Source: Schistocephalus solidus (Eukaryota; Platyhelminthes; Cestoda; Diphyllobothriidea; Diphyllobothriidae). From it: 64,000 nucleotides of DNA. Below the pieces are notes generated by a model. The model saw nothing but the letters and a program-made list of their open reading frames with translations, was not told the DNA's origin and did not search any database. This document shows, piece after piece, positions 30,060 through 42,047 of this stretch. The translations under genes and the position numbers were made by a program. The stretch covers positions 124,001 to 188,000 of the forward strand of contig WEDG01000755.1 in the NCBI GenBank assembly GCA_017591395.1, read 5' to 3'. Position 1 is the first letter of the stretch. The number at the start of each line of letters is the position of its first letter.

Positions 30060-32560
30060 AAGCAAACCCAACCAGTTTTTTAGCAGTTTATAACCTAAGT
30101 GTACAGGTGGAGGTTATTGCTGAGATAGAATATCATTCATCAACTGCAAGAGTATATGGATAGATTGAAAGGTCGAAGTTGAGGATCATAATGACGATGA
30201 TGATGGCGGTGGTGGTGGTGGAGGAGGAGGATGAGGAGAAGGACAAATACTGATTTCAACACCCTGACCGGAAAGCCATGAATTTCCATAAGGTTTTTTG
30301 ACGAGTGGAAGAACAGATTATGTCTACACTCCTACAAATGACTATAAAAACAAAAATTGGATATTAAAGCGATCGCCTATACTGTTAAGGATATATTCGG
30401 GTTTCAATGACCAGCACAAATGAAAGATTTACAACAACATTTTCCGGATACCTTTTCCATTTTTTCACCCAAAAAGGGTTCTCATCTACTTACGTGTACT
30501 ATACAATTTCATAAAAGTGTTATTTTTATGCTGGTTATCGTGCCTTAACAGCGTAGTACACGGCCTATGCCTTTAGACGCATGGGGTGTTTGAGTTTGAA
30601 TTCTGCTCTGGTGCCTCTTTTCACGCACGTATATTCAATCGAAAGATTTTGAAGATATATGCTCAAGGTAAGCTTTGAATTATGCAAAATCCTCTGGTAA
30701 AGAATAATGCGGGGTGATTAATTCAGTCACAGATATTATAAACCCTCCAAAAAAGGCCCATTCATTTGTGGATTCAGTAGATTAAATAGAAACGTTGATG
30801 AAGGCTTATTAAGGTGGTTTTTATATATTCTTGGAAAAATATAAGCGCAAGCTGTCGAAGTTATACGTATCCTTGTTACGTAATTAATCTTCGATATTTT
30901 CAAGTTACAATAATTTCTGGCGTATTGCCATCCCGTAGAAAGTAAAATCTATTGAAATTCAAGGTTCGAATGCAGCTTCAAAGCGCACACATTTAGCCGC
31001 CGAAGACGTTGAAGGAGCCAAAAACCGATTAGCGTGACACGCCTGGAGAGATTCCAGTGGGAAATGGCTGAATAAGATCATTCGGAAGGCTGGCTCGCAT
31101 GCACAAACAATCAGAATATGAATCGAGACAATTGTACGATAAGGATATACTAACGAGAAAGAATCTTGACAGCGGTTACAAAAGTATAGTTAGCAAGAAA
31201 TGTGCAATGCTACAACGTTCGATGATCTGTCTGTATAGAGGGGGAAATACCGACATATCGGTTAAACAACCGGCATGGAGTGCAGCGCTGTTGGTAACTG
31301 CATGGAAGGGCCATGGGAGTGCTGACGAGCGATGATGAGAGCGATTTCGTTACTGCGAACGTTGTGGGAAGGGGTGACAGTGGATAAGAGGGAGATGGAC
31401 GCCGGCCATCTTCACCAACATGCGATTACGCCTACTGAATCGCAGATCCCGCCAAAATTGTTATAAGTCCATTTAAACAATCCTGTCAGTTCTGTTGCTT
31501 GTTACGCACTTAACGCACACAAAACACGATTTTTTGTTTGAATATTAGTGTACTTATTCACAGCACAAACTTTCTCCTAATGCCAAGGACACACGCTTTG
31601 CGTAAAATCCTTTGCTGTGCAACAGGGTTGAGGGAAAATGTGCGGAAACCAATCCTTAGCCCATACCTCAAAGAGGTCACAGGATTTGATAGAAGAGGAT
31701 AATCTAGGTTACTTAAACGCTTGAAATTATTTGAAGTAGGTTTTCGTCATGACATATTGCTCAAAATCCTTTGCAAGAACATTCAGTCCTTTTATTATTT
31801 AAAAGTTGTTTGAAATTTCCACGTACATTCTTCAAATATGGTAACTGTTCCGGCAACTTTCCACTCCAAAAGTAAATGTTCTGTTTTCATGAGGCGCCTG
31901 AAGATAGCAGTTCATAAGTTTTACAAATTATTCCCTAACAAGCAGTGAAGGTCTGTGATCTAGTCTGGAGGATTTTCCTATTGTCATTCGAACCAAAACT
32001 TGTCTTATGTTTTCGGCAGAACAAGGAAACTCTGTGACTTCATGTTACACTATAATTGATTTTGGTTTAGCCTAGCCAAGTTATCGAGTTCTCTGGCCGC
32101 ATGCCTAAAGAATGTCTGCCAAAGCTTCCCAGACTTATGGTTTTATTTCATATAACTCTCAAACCTCTTGAAACTAGAGAAAAATATATCTCAAAATTAA
32201 CTTATCCATCGCACTCTCCCCTCCGCTTGTGGGTCAGTCCGCCATGAGCTTGCTCCAAAAAAATCGATTTTCGCGGTTAATGCATTGTGATCCTCACGAA
32301 GCACGATGTCCTCTCTTATCCTCCTTCCAAATAATTTGTTGGGGAAGTCATCTTGACACGCAGTCAGAATTTGATTCTGGCCATTAGGATTTCACGGCTT
32401 CATCCCTATTGTCCGTCTAACCCTAGTTCCCCAACAGCTTAGCATCCCCCTCGCGAACTAATAGTGATGCTTCATACTCCCTTGCTGATCGGCCTTTATA
32501 ATCGCATGCTCTTCCTCTTATTTACTTTCCTGTCTCCTTTATATCTGTCCATGAAGCAGT
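30060..32560. other. Unassigned region
   Basis: No gene is recognised. A short purine-rich microsatellite (GAT/GGT/GGA units) lies at about 30190-30240. The rest is AT-rich, unassigned sequence. Confidence 0.4.
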
Positions 32561-32563
32561 CTT

Positions 32564-34205
32564 TTGCCTGAATATCTCAATTTAAGTTTGGGCTCCTCCA
32601 ACTCATTCGCGCGTTTCTCGGCAGTTTTTCACCTCTTGGCCCAAAACGGTGTACTGGAGACGGATAACCCAACGAAAGCCTCAGTCCCCTTTAGTTACTT
32701 CCAATGGGTATTCACTCATGAGACAAATCCTCCTCCGTTCCCTTACACAGGATACCTACGAAATTCAGAACCGTTTGTATTAGGGAATAATCTTTACTTA
32801 TCGTCCACATTGAGAAGGAGAGATTTACTTCACCGGAAGCCTGCAATGTCACCCGGCTTAGATATAATGTATCCACTTACTCTTCGAGAATTGGCCGACG
32901 TACTGTGTGAGCCGGGGTCGATGATATTCCCAAATTCCATGAAAGAAGGTGAATTGCCGCAGGAAGGGAAAACTGTCCTTATCTCCATGTCCACAGAGGT
33001 GAGTCCACGCTGTGATCTGAAAATTACCGTTCTATTAGTTCAACTTGCATTTTGTACACTTTCATGGAACAAATTACTACGAGATATTGAATTACGTATC
33101 TTAAGCAGAAGAACATAATGTGTGCTCTCCAGCATGGCTTCCACCCTGTTCACTCATGTCTTACAAATGGTCTTTACTCAGAGGAAAAATGGACAAAAGC
33201 CTTAGAAAACGGCTGTTAAATTGATGTCATGTGGGCGTTTGATAGCAAACCCCATCGGCAACTGTTACATAAGGTTTGGAAATTTAGTATAAAGGGTAAC
33301 ATTTTTAATGGAATTAGAAATGTCCTGTCATACAGGCTGCAAAAATTAATTGTAGGCACCGCAGAATGCGCGTGGGTAGGAGTATAATATGGTGCTCTGC
33401 AGTTTGTAATACTAGGTCTTCTTCTGTTCTTCATTTACTTAAACGACTATACTGATAATGTTGCCTGTTAGGTCAAAATGTTTGCAACTGATACCAAATC
33501 CGGAAAAGGATAAGCTCTGCTGACGACGCGCAGAAACTGCAAGAAAGCCTTTATAAACTGACTGTGTGTTCCAGGAAGTGGCTTCTGACGTGTTATATAC
33601 TCAGCTGTGAAGCCTTACGCTTGGAATCTGGGAGAAGACGTTTCTCATAACACAGTACAGCCTGAACAGAATTACACTACAGGAAGTGGGCATGCACAAA
33701 GCTTAAGGTATCTGGACAGCTTCAAACCTACTCCTCAAGAAACTAAAAGAGCCGTCTGATTGGATATAGGCGTGGTTTCATAGTCTGTCCTCCCGAACTG
33801 TTGGCATGGATCTTCGGAACATTCGTTGTGGCGCATTTGGAATACGGAATGCCACCATGTTTGCCTGGATGAAGAAAGACAGTGCTCACATCAAGAAGGT
33901 GCAACGACGGAAGAAAAAACTGCTGGTCTTAGGACCCTGCCATATAAGAAGGACTCATATGGTTATTATCTGTGATACCTTGACAAGATACGCCAAAAAG
34001 GAACTGGAAAGTTTTCATGTAAATGTGAAATAGCTGGGGCGTTATGTATGCCAACATGCAGCCATACTCGGCCAGCTAGATTGAAAACAGCAGACAGGTT
34101 TTTTTAGAAATACGTGCAGCTTATTGCAGAAAAACGTGGAGAAATAAGGAAGGCTTCTCTCCTACGGAGTGTACACGAAGGCAGACATCAATCAAAGCTT
34201 CCTGA
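32564..34205 (+). pseudogene. CR1-like LINE reverse transcriptase, decayed
   Basis: Plus-strand blocks in order: 'YFQWVFTHE' (connector), 'LRRRDLLHRKPAMSPGLDIM', 'ELADVLCEPGSMIFPNSMKE', then in other frames 'ALQHGFHPVHSCLTNGLYSE', 'KWTKALENG', 'FVILGLLLFFIYLNDYTDN' and, at 33806-34033, the C-terminal region with 'RKKKLLVLGPCHIRR'. The catalytic FADD appears as 'MFATDTK', with the motif damaged. Many stops and shifts make this an old copy. The CR1 assignment rests on the block order shared with the better copy at 47.9-52.5 kb. It ends close to the start of a PLE. Confidence 0.8.
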
Positions 34206-34209
34206 AGAC

Positions 34210-36200
34210 CGAAGTCATTACATGCGCAATTATTACTCTTAACCTTTTGATAAAACGTCGATCGAAGCCTTATCGCTTGGCCCTAATTTGGCTGTCCCCA
34301 TCAGAATACCAGCCAGCTTGAGCTATGAACGCAGTTTGAGAACCTTATAAATCAAACTCATGACCTTCTACCAGTTTCGGCAGAGAGCGTGCATATCTTA
34401 AGTCTAAGTTAGCTTATTGCTCTTAACAATACTTGAATAATGGCCAAAAACGTTGAGTCTATTTAATAATGTTATACATGAAGAAATTAAAACATCTCCT
34501 GCAAAACAGATATATCTTCATGAGGAAGACAGATAAAGGACCTGGCCCTGTTTTACTGGACAGAACAGATTATGTTATAACATTGCAATCAATTCTGTCG
34601 GACAAGGAAAAGACAACATTGGAGAAGGGTTGTATGGATGAGGTTGAAACACAACCAACTGAATTTTTGAAAAGACTCCAAACGGAGGGTTTCATAAGTG
34701 ACCATGATTAAGAGCATCTCCACCCCGTCGGCACGCATAAACCTTGACTATATGGTTTGCCAAAATTCACAAAGACAGCATACCCGTTGCTCCCGTCCTA
34801 GATATGATGAACTCGCCGTACTCTGCGATAGCAAAATGGCTAGGTGACAAACTTTAGCCCATACAGTATCAACTAGCCCCACATAGCTACCGATATACAT
34901 TTGAATTCGTTGGTGGTCCAAAAGACCTCAACCTGAATGGCATCGTGATATTTTACTTTTATGTCTGGTCTCTTTTTACGAACGTGTCGGTCACAGAAAC
35001 AGTCGCTTGCCTTTCATCAGTAGGACATGGGAAAACGCGTGAATGCACCCATGGAATCGTTACTAAGATGTAAATTAAAAGTGCAGTTCCTATTTGAAAA
35101 CAGTCTGTGCAGACAGTTGGACGGAGTATTTATGGGCTCACCCCTTGCCTGCATCTGAAGAAATATATTAGTGTGCTAGCTGAAAGCTTTACAGCTTCGT
35201 CATCAGATAAACAGTCTAAAATATTATGGACCCTACGTGGATGATATTTTCGCGATTGCAGCTGAACAAATAAACATATCAGCTCTAAGGGATATCATTT
35301 ATTGGGCCCACCCATCAATCCAATTTACTTTGGAACAAGAACAAACTGGATCGCTCCCTTTTCTGTACGTGCTTCTGAGTACAAGTTCCGACGGGAGTAT
35401 TTGGCGTACTGTCTTTCGTAAGAATACGTGGTCCGGGCAATATACCTATTTTGGGAGTTTTGTACCGCTAAATTTTAACCGTAATTCAGTGCGTGGTTTG
35501 ACACTTAGGGTGAAAAGGATCTTTTCAACCGATAGCAATGAAGAATAGTTTAAGGTTTAAGAAAGCATCTTTCGATAGAACGGATATCCAGATCGCTTTA
35601 TTGTTAGGAACATGGCCGAAAAAACACCAAAGATTCTCGTGCTAACGGCGAGCAAAAACAGACTTTTCAGCAGGGTCCCATTTCATCGTGACGCAGCAAG
35701 TGAACTTTTAAGAAGGTTCCTAAGTCATGCTGCATCAAAATCCTTTCGTGTAGCTGACACCCAGGTACTGTTCTAGACTTATCCCATCCTTTACGGAGAG
35801 GGCCAGGGCAAACTGCCAGCCCATACCACCTCTATGTACATCTTTTTCTTAAACTTTTTCTGTGAGTCGGAATATATTAGTCGCCCCAGCCGATATTTAT
35901 TCAAAAGGATAAGCGAGTACCTTCCAGCGTAGTTTGGAAAGGGAAAAATAAAGACCATGAACAGCTCTGTTCTCGCGCATACGGTAGACACAGATCATCG
36001 CATAGCGGTCAGGACAACCTTCCAGGTGATTATCAAGGTCCCCGCAACCTATTCGAAATTTTTTGACAGGGTTTGTTGTCTACGGCAGAAGAAGCTGCAA
36101 TTAGGCCACGTAAACTGGTCCTGCGCGCAAAAGAACTTTATTCAGGCGCCGCAATTACGGTGGCAAAATGCCACTAATTCCGCCATCCGCATAAAATTAG
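34210..36200 (+). pseudogene. Penelope-like element with reverse transcriptase and GIY-YIG endonuclease
   Basis: From about 34255 the plus strand reads 'ALSLGPNFAVPIRIP' (PLE N-terminal block), then 'FMRKTDKGPGPVLLDRTDYV' (34530), 'YGLPKFTKTAYPLLP', 'SLFTNVSVTETVACL', 'LDGVFMGSPLAC' and a 103-codon frame with 'MDDIFAIAAEQ' (the Y-x-DD catalytic box, at 35237), 'HPSIQFTLEQEQTGSLPFL' and 'FRKNTWSGQYTYFGSFVPLN'. The endonuclease follows: 'FFCESEYISRPSRYLFKRI', 'SSVLAHTVDTDHRIAV' (35960) and 'TFQVIIKVPATYSK'. Stops and frameshifts separate the blocks. This is the only PLE in the window with both domains traceable end to end. It belongs to a different PLE lineage from the 15-18 kb fragments. Confidence 0.85.
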
Positions 36201-36204
36201 CTTT

Positions 36205-37140
36205 CCCGGCTGCCACCAAACCACTAACGATGATCGCAATTTTGTTTCTTCCCGCCCATCCCCCACCCTGGCAACCGTACGATTTTTTTCGACCTACCCG
36301 CAATGGCAGTGCCCTTCCGGGTACTCAAATAAAACATGTTTCTATCTATAGTTTCCTTAGTTACACAGTGATATAAATGTAAAGATCTGACGAGAATTTA
36401 TTGAAAGCTAAAATATGCTCACCAACGCGGCTTTTGAATATCCAGGATGATTTACCACGCTTGCTTTTATTCCCCTATCCTATGTACTAATGAGATGTGA
36501 CCTGCTATGGCCATTCCACATCATTCATGAATATGTTTTTTTGCTGAAATCAGAAGATTTCTTAGTGTTTATATACATAGCCCTCCTGGTTAAGTCATAC
36601 ATATAAGGTCAATAATGAATGTGTTCTACTACATAAAGGAAAATATTCTTTAAGTAAGCAGGTGGTTTGACTATGGAACTGCCCTACCAGCACATGGCCC
36701 CGTCAGTAGAGGGGGCTGAGAGGGGGCTAGACGGGGCCAGAAAGGGACCAATCACAATCGACTTTTAGGCCATTTGTAAAATATGATTTGGCTTCTTGTA
36801 AAGACTGGAAGATATGTTAATTTTTTAATTTAAACCAATATAGGAAATATTTATTAGATAATATACTGTTTAAGCCTAATTAAAGAGTACTTTGATGAAC
36901 TGATTTTGGAGGGTTTGTTTAAGTCAGCCATTTAGTCGCCATTTTTCTACTAAGCGCGTGCTGGCCTGCCGTGTGACTTCTACCACTAACCGGTTCTTCT
37001 CAAATTTTGCTGATACTAACGTACGTAATCAAGAGGTCTGGAGATGTTTTTAACATAATTTGCTACTTTTTGCCTTTTAAATTTCATTTCTAGTTACGTA
37101 TGCTTTAGTTAAATGTAAAATAATAATGTTAATTTGGTAG
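36205..37140. other. Unassigned AT-rich sequence with one GC hairpin
   Basis: No gene is recognised. At 36695-36739 the arms TGGCCCCGTC and GACGGGGCCA are perfect inverted repeats around a purine-rich loop holding two GAGGGGGCT-like words. Confidence 0.45.
36386..36408 (+). ncRNA. Possible hammerhead remnant downstream of PLE
   Basis: CTGACGA, then AAT-TT-ATT, then GAAAG lies about 190 bp after the PLE endonuclease. The stem is only three pairs with a tiny loop, so the match may be chance; position after a PLE is the main reason to list it. Confidence 0.15.
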
Positions 37141-37148
37141 CTTACTGA

Positions 37149-39150
37149 ATGTTATATATGCCCTCATATCATTTATGTATTGTGTTCTGTTGTCCATGGA
37201 AAGAAACCATGAAGCGAAAATATTACGGAATCAAGAGGAGCACCGTGCGTATGCGGGTATTGCGTGCAATGCAGGCGTATTATGCCGCAACCAAAGTAGC
37301 AGACTGTCCTTCGCCGTCGTCGTCGTCGTCGAATTTAAACCCCTCACCGGAGCCACAAATGCCTGAAATATTTCCTGAGGTTTCAAATGGTATGTTTTTT
37401 AGGCAATATTATTTTGAGTTGGAATGCAGAATCAATAGGGGTAACGGAACAGACAAGCAAGTTACAAGGCAAAAAGTTTTTGTAGCTGATTTGCAGGACG
37501 TCTGCCTGAAGACCAACATGCCACTAGCGACGGTTAAAGCTCTGTTGGACATGCTCCGTCCTTACCATCCAGAGGTTCCGAAGGACCCAAGAACTTTATT
37601 GCGTACTCCACGCACTTGCATTAACAAGGACCTAAAGAACGGCAGCTATGTCCACCTGGGCCTTGGACGCGGTTTACTGGATGAGCTAAACCACCGGCGT
37701 GCAACTGAAATTCCTGAGATGGGCATCCAATTGCACATCGATGGGATGAAATTGTTTAAAGGATCAGGACAATGCCTATGGCCTATTCTTGCTCGGGTAA
37801 ACTACCCGGTAGTTGGACGGCCGTTTGTAGTAGGCGTGTTTTTCTGGATTCGGCAAGCCGGAGCCAGTAGATGATTTTTCTGAGCGATTGCATTGCTGAA
37901 TTGAAAGAAATTTTTGGGAGGTGGCCTATTGGTTCAACAAACTGGGGAAGTAATTAAAAGTTAAGTTATCAATGTGATATGCGACTCACCAGCTCGCTCA
38001 TATGTCCGTCAGGTGAAAGCCCACAATGGACACTATGGATGCGACAGGTAAGTCGTTTGGGTGAAGAGTAATGGGGAAACGCTCTAGGTGCTGTCATGTT
38101 GGAATTTCAATTGCTAACCGCATGACTTTCCCCGTTTATAGCGGGCGTCTTCGCGACGACTGTTCTTTTTCGTTCACGAAAGCAGGTACTCCATCACAGA
38201 GGCATATCGCCTTTCGAGGAGTTACCTATCGATATGGTTAGTAGCTTCCCAATGGACTACATGCACCTGGTGTGCTTGGGTGTAATGCGGAAGTTACTTA
38301 ATCAGTGGAGATTGTGTGCGAAGAGGTTTTTCTTCAGAACTAAATGACCTCATAAAAAATGCAGCCGTTGCTTGCCGATGGAGTTTTTCCCGCAAGTGTA
38401 GAACATTAGATGTTCTCCGAGTATTGGAAGGCTGCTGAATTTCGTCAATTTTTTTGCTGTACATCGGCCCTGTTGTTTTAAAACCATATCTTGACAATGA
38501 CCGTTATATGCATTTTTTTGCAGTTTTTCTGTTGCAGTATATTTTTTTGTCATCCACTTTTTCATAAGACCTGGTTTTGATTTTGCCCGCATTTTTGTTA
38601 AATAACTTTGTTTCCGATTTTCGCTATATTGTACAGTGATGCGGACATTGTACATAATATTCATTGTTTTACTTCATCTTCATGAAGATGTGAGCCGGTT
38701 TGGAGTTTTGGATGAATTTTTTTCTGCCTTTCCTTTTTGAATCCTTTTTTTACAAATCATTCGTAATTCGATTAAAGGGGTCAACAAACGTAGCTGCACA
38801 GGTGTACAGGCGATTTTCAGAAAAGACGTATGCCTGAGTTGTCATCATGCCCCATGCTGTTGGACGACGATGAGGGTGTACCGCGATATTTACAGCTACC
38901 TCGCAGCTCACCTGCCATCTTCCACAACGGCTACGTGCTGTCGACGGACGTTCCAGACAACGTGGTACTGATCGGTGGCAGACCGTGCGTTCTGACATCG
39001 ATTACCGCTAACGGAATACAGTACCGTCCGTTTGTTGACTGCTGTGACTTTTTTACAACATCTATTTCTTCTTCCAGCCTTTTAATGTTTAAAGCCTCAA
39101 CTTTGGCAACTAGTCCTTTGACTGCAACCCTATCAAATATTATATGTAAA
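37149..39150 (+). pseudogene. EnSpm/CACTA-like transposase, copy 1 (broken)
   Basis: An open frame of 241 codons starts the protein; the better start is probably the Met at 37209 ('MKRKYYGIKRSTVRMRVLRA'). It includes 'GSYVHLGLGRGLLDEL' and 'LHIDGMKLFKGS', the first catalytic-Asp block, and 'WPILARVNYP'. Later blocks lie in other frames: 'VICDSPARSYVRQVKAHNG' (second catalytic-Asp block), 'GCDR', 'PIDMVSSFPMDYMHLVCLGV' and 'FGVLDEFSAFPFESFL'. The C-terminal 'VPDNVVLIGGRPCVLTSI' is at 38940-38990. A likely intron with GTAAGT donor and TTTATAG acceptor lies at 38048-38141. Same superfamily as the element at 56.5-60.6 kb but a different family. I found no terminal inverted repeats. Confidence 0.75.
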
Positions 39151-39326
39151 TATGTTGCTTTTAACATTGATGATCACTTTATTTTTCATTCCCTTGTTGC
39201 ACACTTTCCAAAAACAATGACTATTTTTCAAACGCTTTTTTCTTGTATTTTTTTAAAGGTTTTCCATATGCACTTTTTGAATAAGATTTAATGCATTATG
39301 ATTTGCTTTTTACTCATGTATGATGT

Positions 39327-39623
39327 TTGTTGATGTACTGCGTCGTGGAATTTATCAATGATAAAAGCGTGGCCGCTGTGGCCAACGCTTGGTTCGTCAA
39401 TCCACACTGCGTTATGTGGCCTAAACACTCAAAGCAGCGTGAATATTTGCTGCAGAATAACATGCAACCACCTGCCAATACAAAAGTGTACGGAGTCAGG
39501 GTCCTTAAAGAAAATTTGACCCTTGAAAAGGCCAAAAAAATGGAAAAAAAAGCTGAAGAGACAGATAATCTCTCTAGCTCCGATTCACCAGCTCTAGGCA
39601 GGGGCCTCAGAAGGAAGTCATGA
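39327..39623 (+). pseudogene. Transposon accessory protein, N-terminal part (DUF4806-associated type)
   Basis: The 98-codon frame has 'YCVVEFINDKSVAAVANAWF', 'CVMWPKHSKQREYLL' and 'VYGVRVLKENLTLEKAKKME' followed by 'KKAEETDNLSSSD', which resembles the N-terminal region of the second protein of animal EnSpm-type elements (VVEF..., WF/WP..., KAEETS pattern). It follows the transposase in the same orientation, matching the gene order at 56.5-60.6 kb. The DUF4806 part itself is not present within 500 bp downstream, so the gene is truncated or spliced to lost exons. Function is unknown. Confidence 0.55.
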
Positions 39624-39639
39624 CTTCCAAGTAGAATAA

Positions 39640-40320
39640 TGACATTGGCTACCGTGGGTGTGTTCAAATGGCGGTTAGATTGCGTAATTTTTTATATCCT
39701 ATGACTCTTACTGCGGGATTATTTCCGGCCAAGCATGAACTTTACTCTAGGTTTTCAATTTATATGTATCCAACCACTGCACATTTGTTTGTAAAATATT
39801 TCCGTAAACCTTATGTTTGACAACATTTTATGTTGTCTGTATACACTAGCATTTATAATTTCAATTGTACATCAGTAGGGTCATAAAGAGCTACATCCGT
39901 AACCCTCAAATACACACAATACGGTGCTATTCACAGTAAAATGTTCAGTGTTCTATTTTCATGGTTCTTTTATGAATTTTCCTCCATGGAACGGACGTAA
40001 GTTACCTGAAAGAGCCTTTTTAATGCACAGAGTTTTCCTTAATGTTCACATATTCTGTTAAAAAGCACAATGCGTAGGTCCATGTGGTCAGCATGTGGGT
40101 TTCTGAGCAATCAGAACTGCATAATGCAGATTAACCCATACTGCAAACTGGACTGTCACTGAAGAGAAATTTCTTTCATGCGTATCTGCTTATTGATAAA
40201 GCACCTCCTATGCGTTGTCAATCTGCTAAGAACACAAGAAAAAATACATAAAATATATGCCTCTTTCCGCAATCACTTGGTTTGGATTTTGTTTTGGTTT
40301 TTGCTTAGTCAACTGTGTTC
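39640..40320. other. Unassigned AT-rich sequence
   Basis: Nothing recognisable between the CACTA-like remnant and a CR1 ORF1 fragment. Confidence 0.4.
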
Positions 40321-40394
40321 AAAATGAGGAGTTTGTTTCAAGCAATCAAAGCCTCTCTCAAAGGGTAAATCATAATTGGGTGAAGCACAATTTG

Positions 40395-40726
40395 AAAAAC
40401 TTTCTTAAGACCACGAAGGCAAGGCATGTGCAGTATGCTTCACACTGCATCAAAAAACTTTGGAAGGCCTAGAAATGGCGAAAGATAAGTTGAAGAAACT
40501 TCCTCGGCGTTTACCCAAAGAGCAGAAATCGGCGACGACGGAATTTGATCAAGACAAAAGAACATTCGTAAACACAGTTTCATTAGCCGTAACAACAAAA
40601 AAAGACGACAGGGCCTTTACAGGACTCAGCATAACTGTGCAAAAGTCTCTGGTATTGGAAGCAGACGACCGGCATGGATCTATGGAAACACAGAAATGTT
40701 TCAGAACATCCCAAAATACAGATTAA
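40395..40726 (+). pseudogene. CR1-like LINE ORF1, N-terminal fragment
   Basis: Read across one frameshift near 40450, the plus strand gives 'GKACAVCFTLHQKTLEGLEM' and then 'DKLKKLPRRLPKEQKSATTE' and 'FVNTVSLAVTTKKDDRAF'. This lines up with the ORF1 at 60.84 kb ('DEACATCFQLLQKI', 'KKRPHNLPEKKQSL', 'YAGTASVAITSNKEDDATST'), including the CxxC pair. ORF1 proteins of such LINEs bind the element RNA; here only the N-terminus survives. A tRNA-like insertion begins about 55 bp downstream. Confidence 0.7.
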
Positions 40727-40781
40727 GCCAGAACGCTGCGGTGTGTGGGCTGTGTTTAAGCATGTTGCAAACAAAAACCAC

Positions 40782-41101
40782 ATTCCTTTGACCCACTTGT
40801 GAAAAACCCGGCAGCCTCGGTGGGATTTGAATCAACGCCAGCAAGGGGAAGGATTTAGTTCAACCAACGCTCTAACCAACTGAGATACAAGGCCCCACCG
40901 GGAGCCGTGAGTTTAATCACACTTGGGTCAAGTTACCCGCCCAGCCTACTGCAACGTATGGAATCCACCAATTCTGATACAGCAAGCTGACTGCCGAAGC
41001 AGGATTTCCTAAGCAATCAATCTAGAATCCATAATATGACTACCATACACAATTAATTAGTAGAGGATTTTGGCAGATTTGAGTAATTCCTTTGACCCAC
41101 T
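40782..41101 (-). repeat. tRNA-like insertion flanked by 16-bp direct repeats
   Basis: ATTCCTTTGACCCACT occurs at 40782-40797 and again at 41086-41101. The 288 bp between them contain, on the minus strand at about 40905-40805, a tRNA-like stretch with TATCTCAGTTGGTTAGAGCG (A-box region) and GATTCAAATCC (B-box-like). Acceptor and T-stem pairing are poor, so it is not a working tRNA. The flanks look like a target-site duplication. Oddly, the tRNA-like part is near the 3' end of the insert, so a simple tRNA-headed SINE does not explain it. Confidence 0.55.
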
Positions 41102-42040
41102 TTGTCGAAGGTCACAACTGCCCAGGGCGTCTCATTCAGCACATAACCAACATGAAGTAGTTATGCAATGACAACGGTCTGTGAGTCAAAAGATTATGAT
41201 AACAGAAATTGGCCCAAGTAGTCTCTATGTACAAAAACAAATGGCACAACCCTCTAACTGAGCTCAGTAAGTGCATCCTCATAAAACTCAAGCCTGAGTC
41301 TGTTTCAGACACCCCGAAGAATAGAATACACCACGATATGGAATTATTCCAACAATAACTTAAACCTTTTTGAATGGGAATGAGGACGTTGCCGTATAAA
41401 GCCTTAAGAATAGACTGAATGCAACATTTCAAGGAGAATTTAAGCTAACACAGACCCCTAAAGCTTGTTCGCTAAATGGAAAAGCAAATGTTGCTACTGT
41501 TGAAGAGAAAACGAGCAGTTCAAAACGTTTACTCAACGACTTCTGTTCAGGGGTATTTCTCACTAACAGAGTGCAAAAAATAGAGGGAACTCAAAACGGA
41601 ACTCCTCTGAAGATCCATGCCCTGCGAAACATTTAAGAATATTGAAGGGGAAATTATAACTTCTCAGAGCATATTTCTGTTTTATATATTCAGTAACATT
41701 TAATTTAGTAAAAGTATAAAAAATAACGCTTTTATCTGCCGAGTCCTCTGGTGAAAATGAGAATCAACACATGGAATTCCAATGCAAACTCAAACTTGGA
41801 CATATAACTGCATAAGCCACACACAAGCTCCTGTAGCTATGATCCACAAGTCGCTTGAAAATCTATCCGAGTGAAACTTTTTTTTCTTTATCTCAATGTA
41901 TAGTGTTAGTTTCGGAAGGTAGATCAGCTCAAAGCGAGGGTATAAATTTGCAGCCCAATGCCATTTCCAGTATGGAGATCTGTAGCACCAGTGGGTAAGA
42001 GTCCTCATGTCCTGTTGTTGTGCGAATACTAGTTATGCAG
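41102..42040. other. Unassigned AT-rich sequence
   Basis: No gene is recognised upstream of the gypsy integrase fragment. Confidence 0.4.
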
Positions 42041-42047
42041 CAATAAA

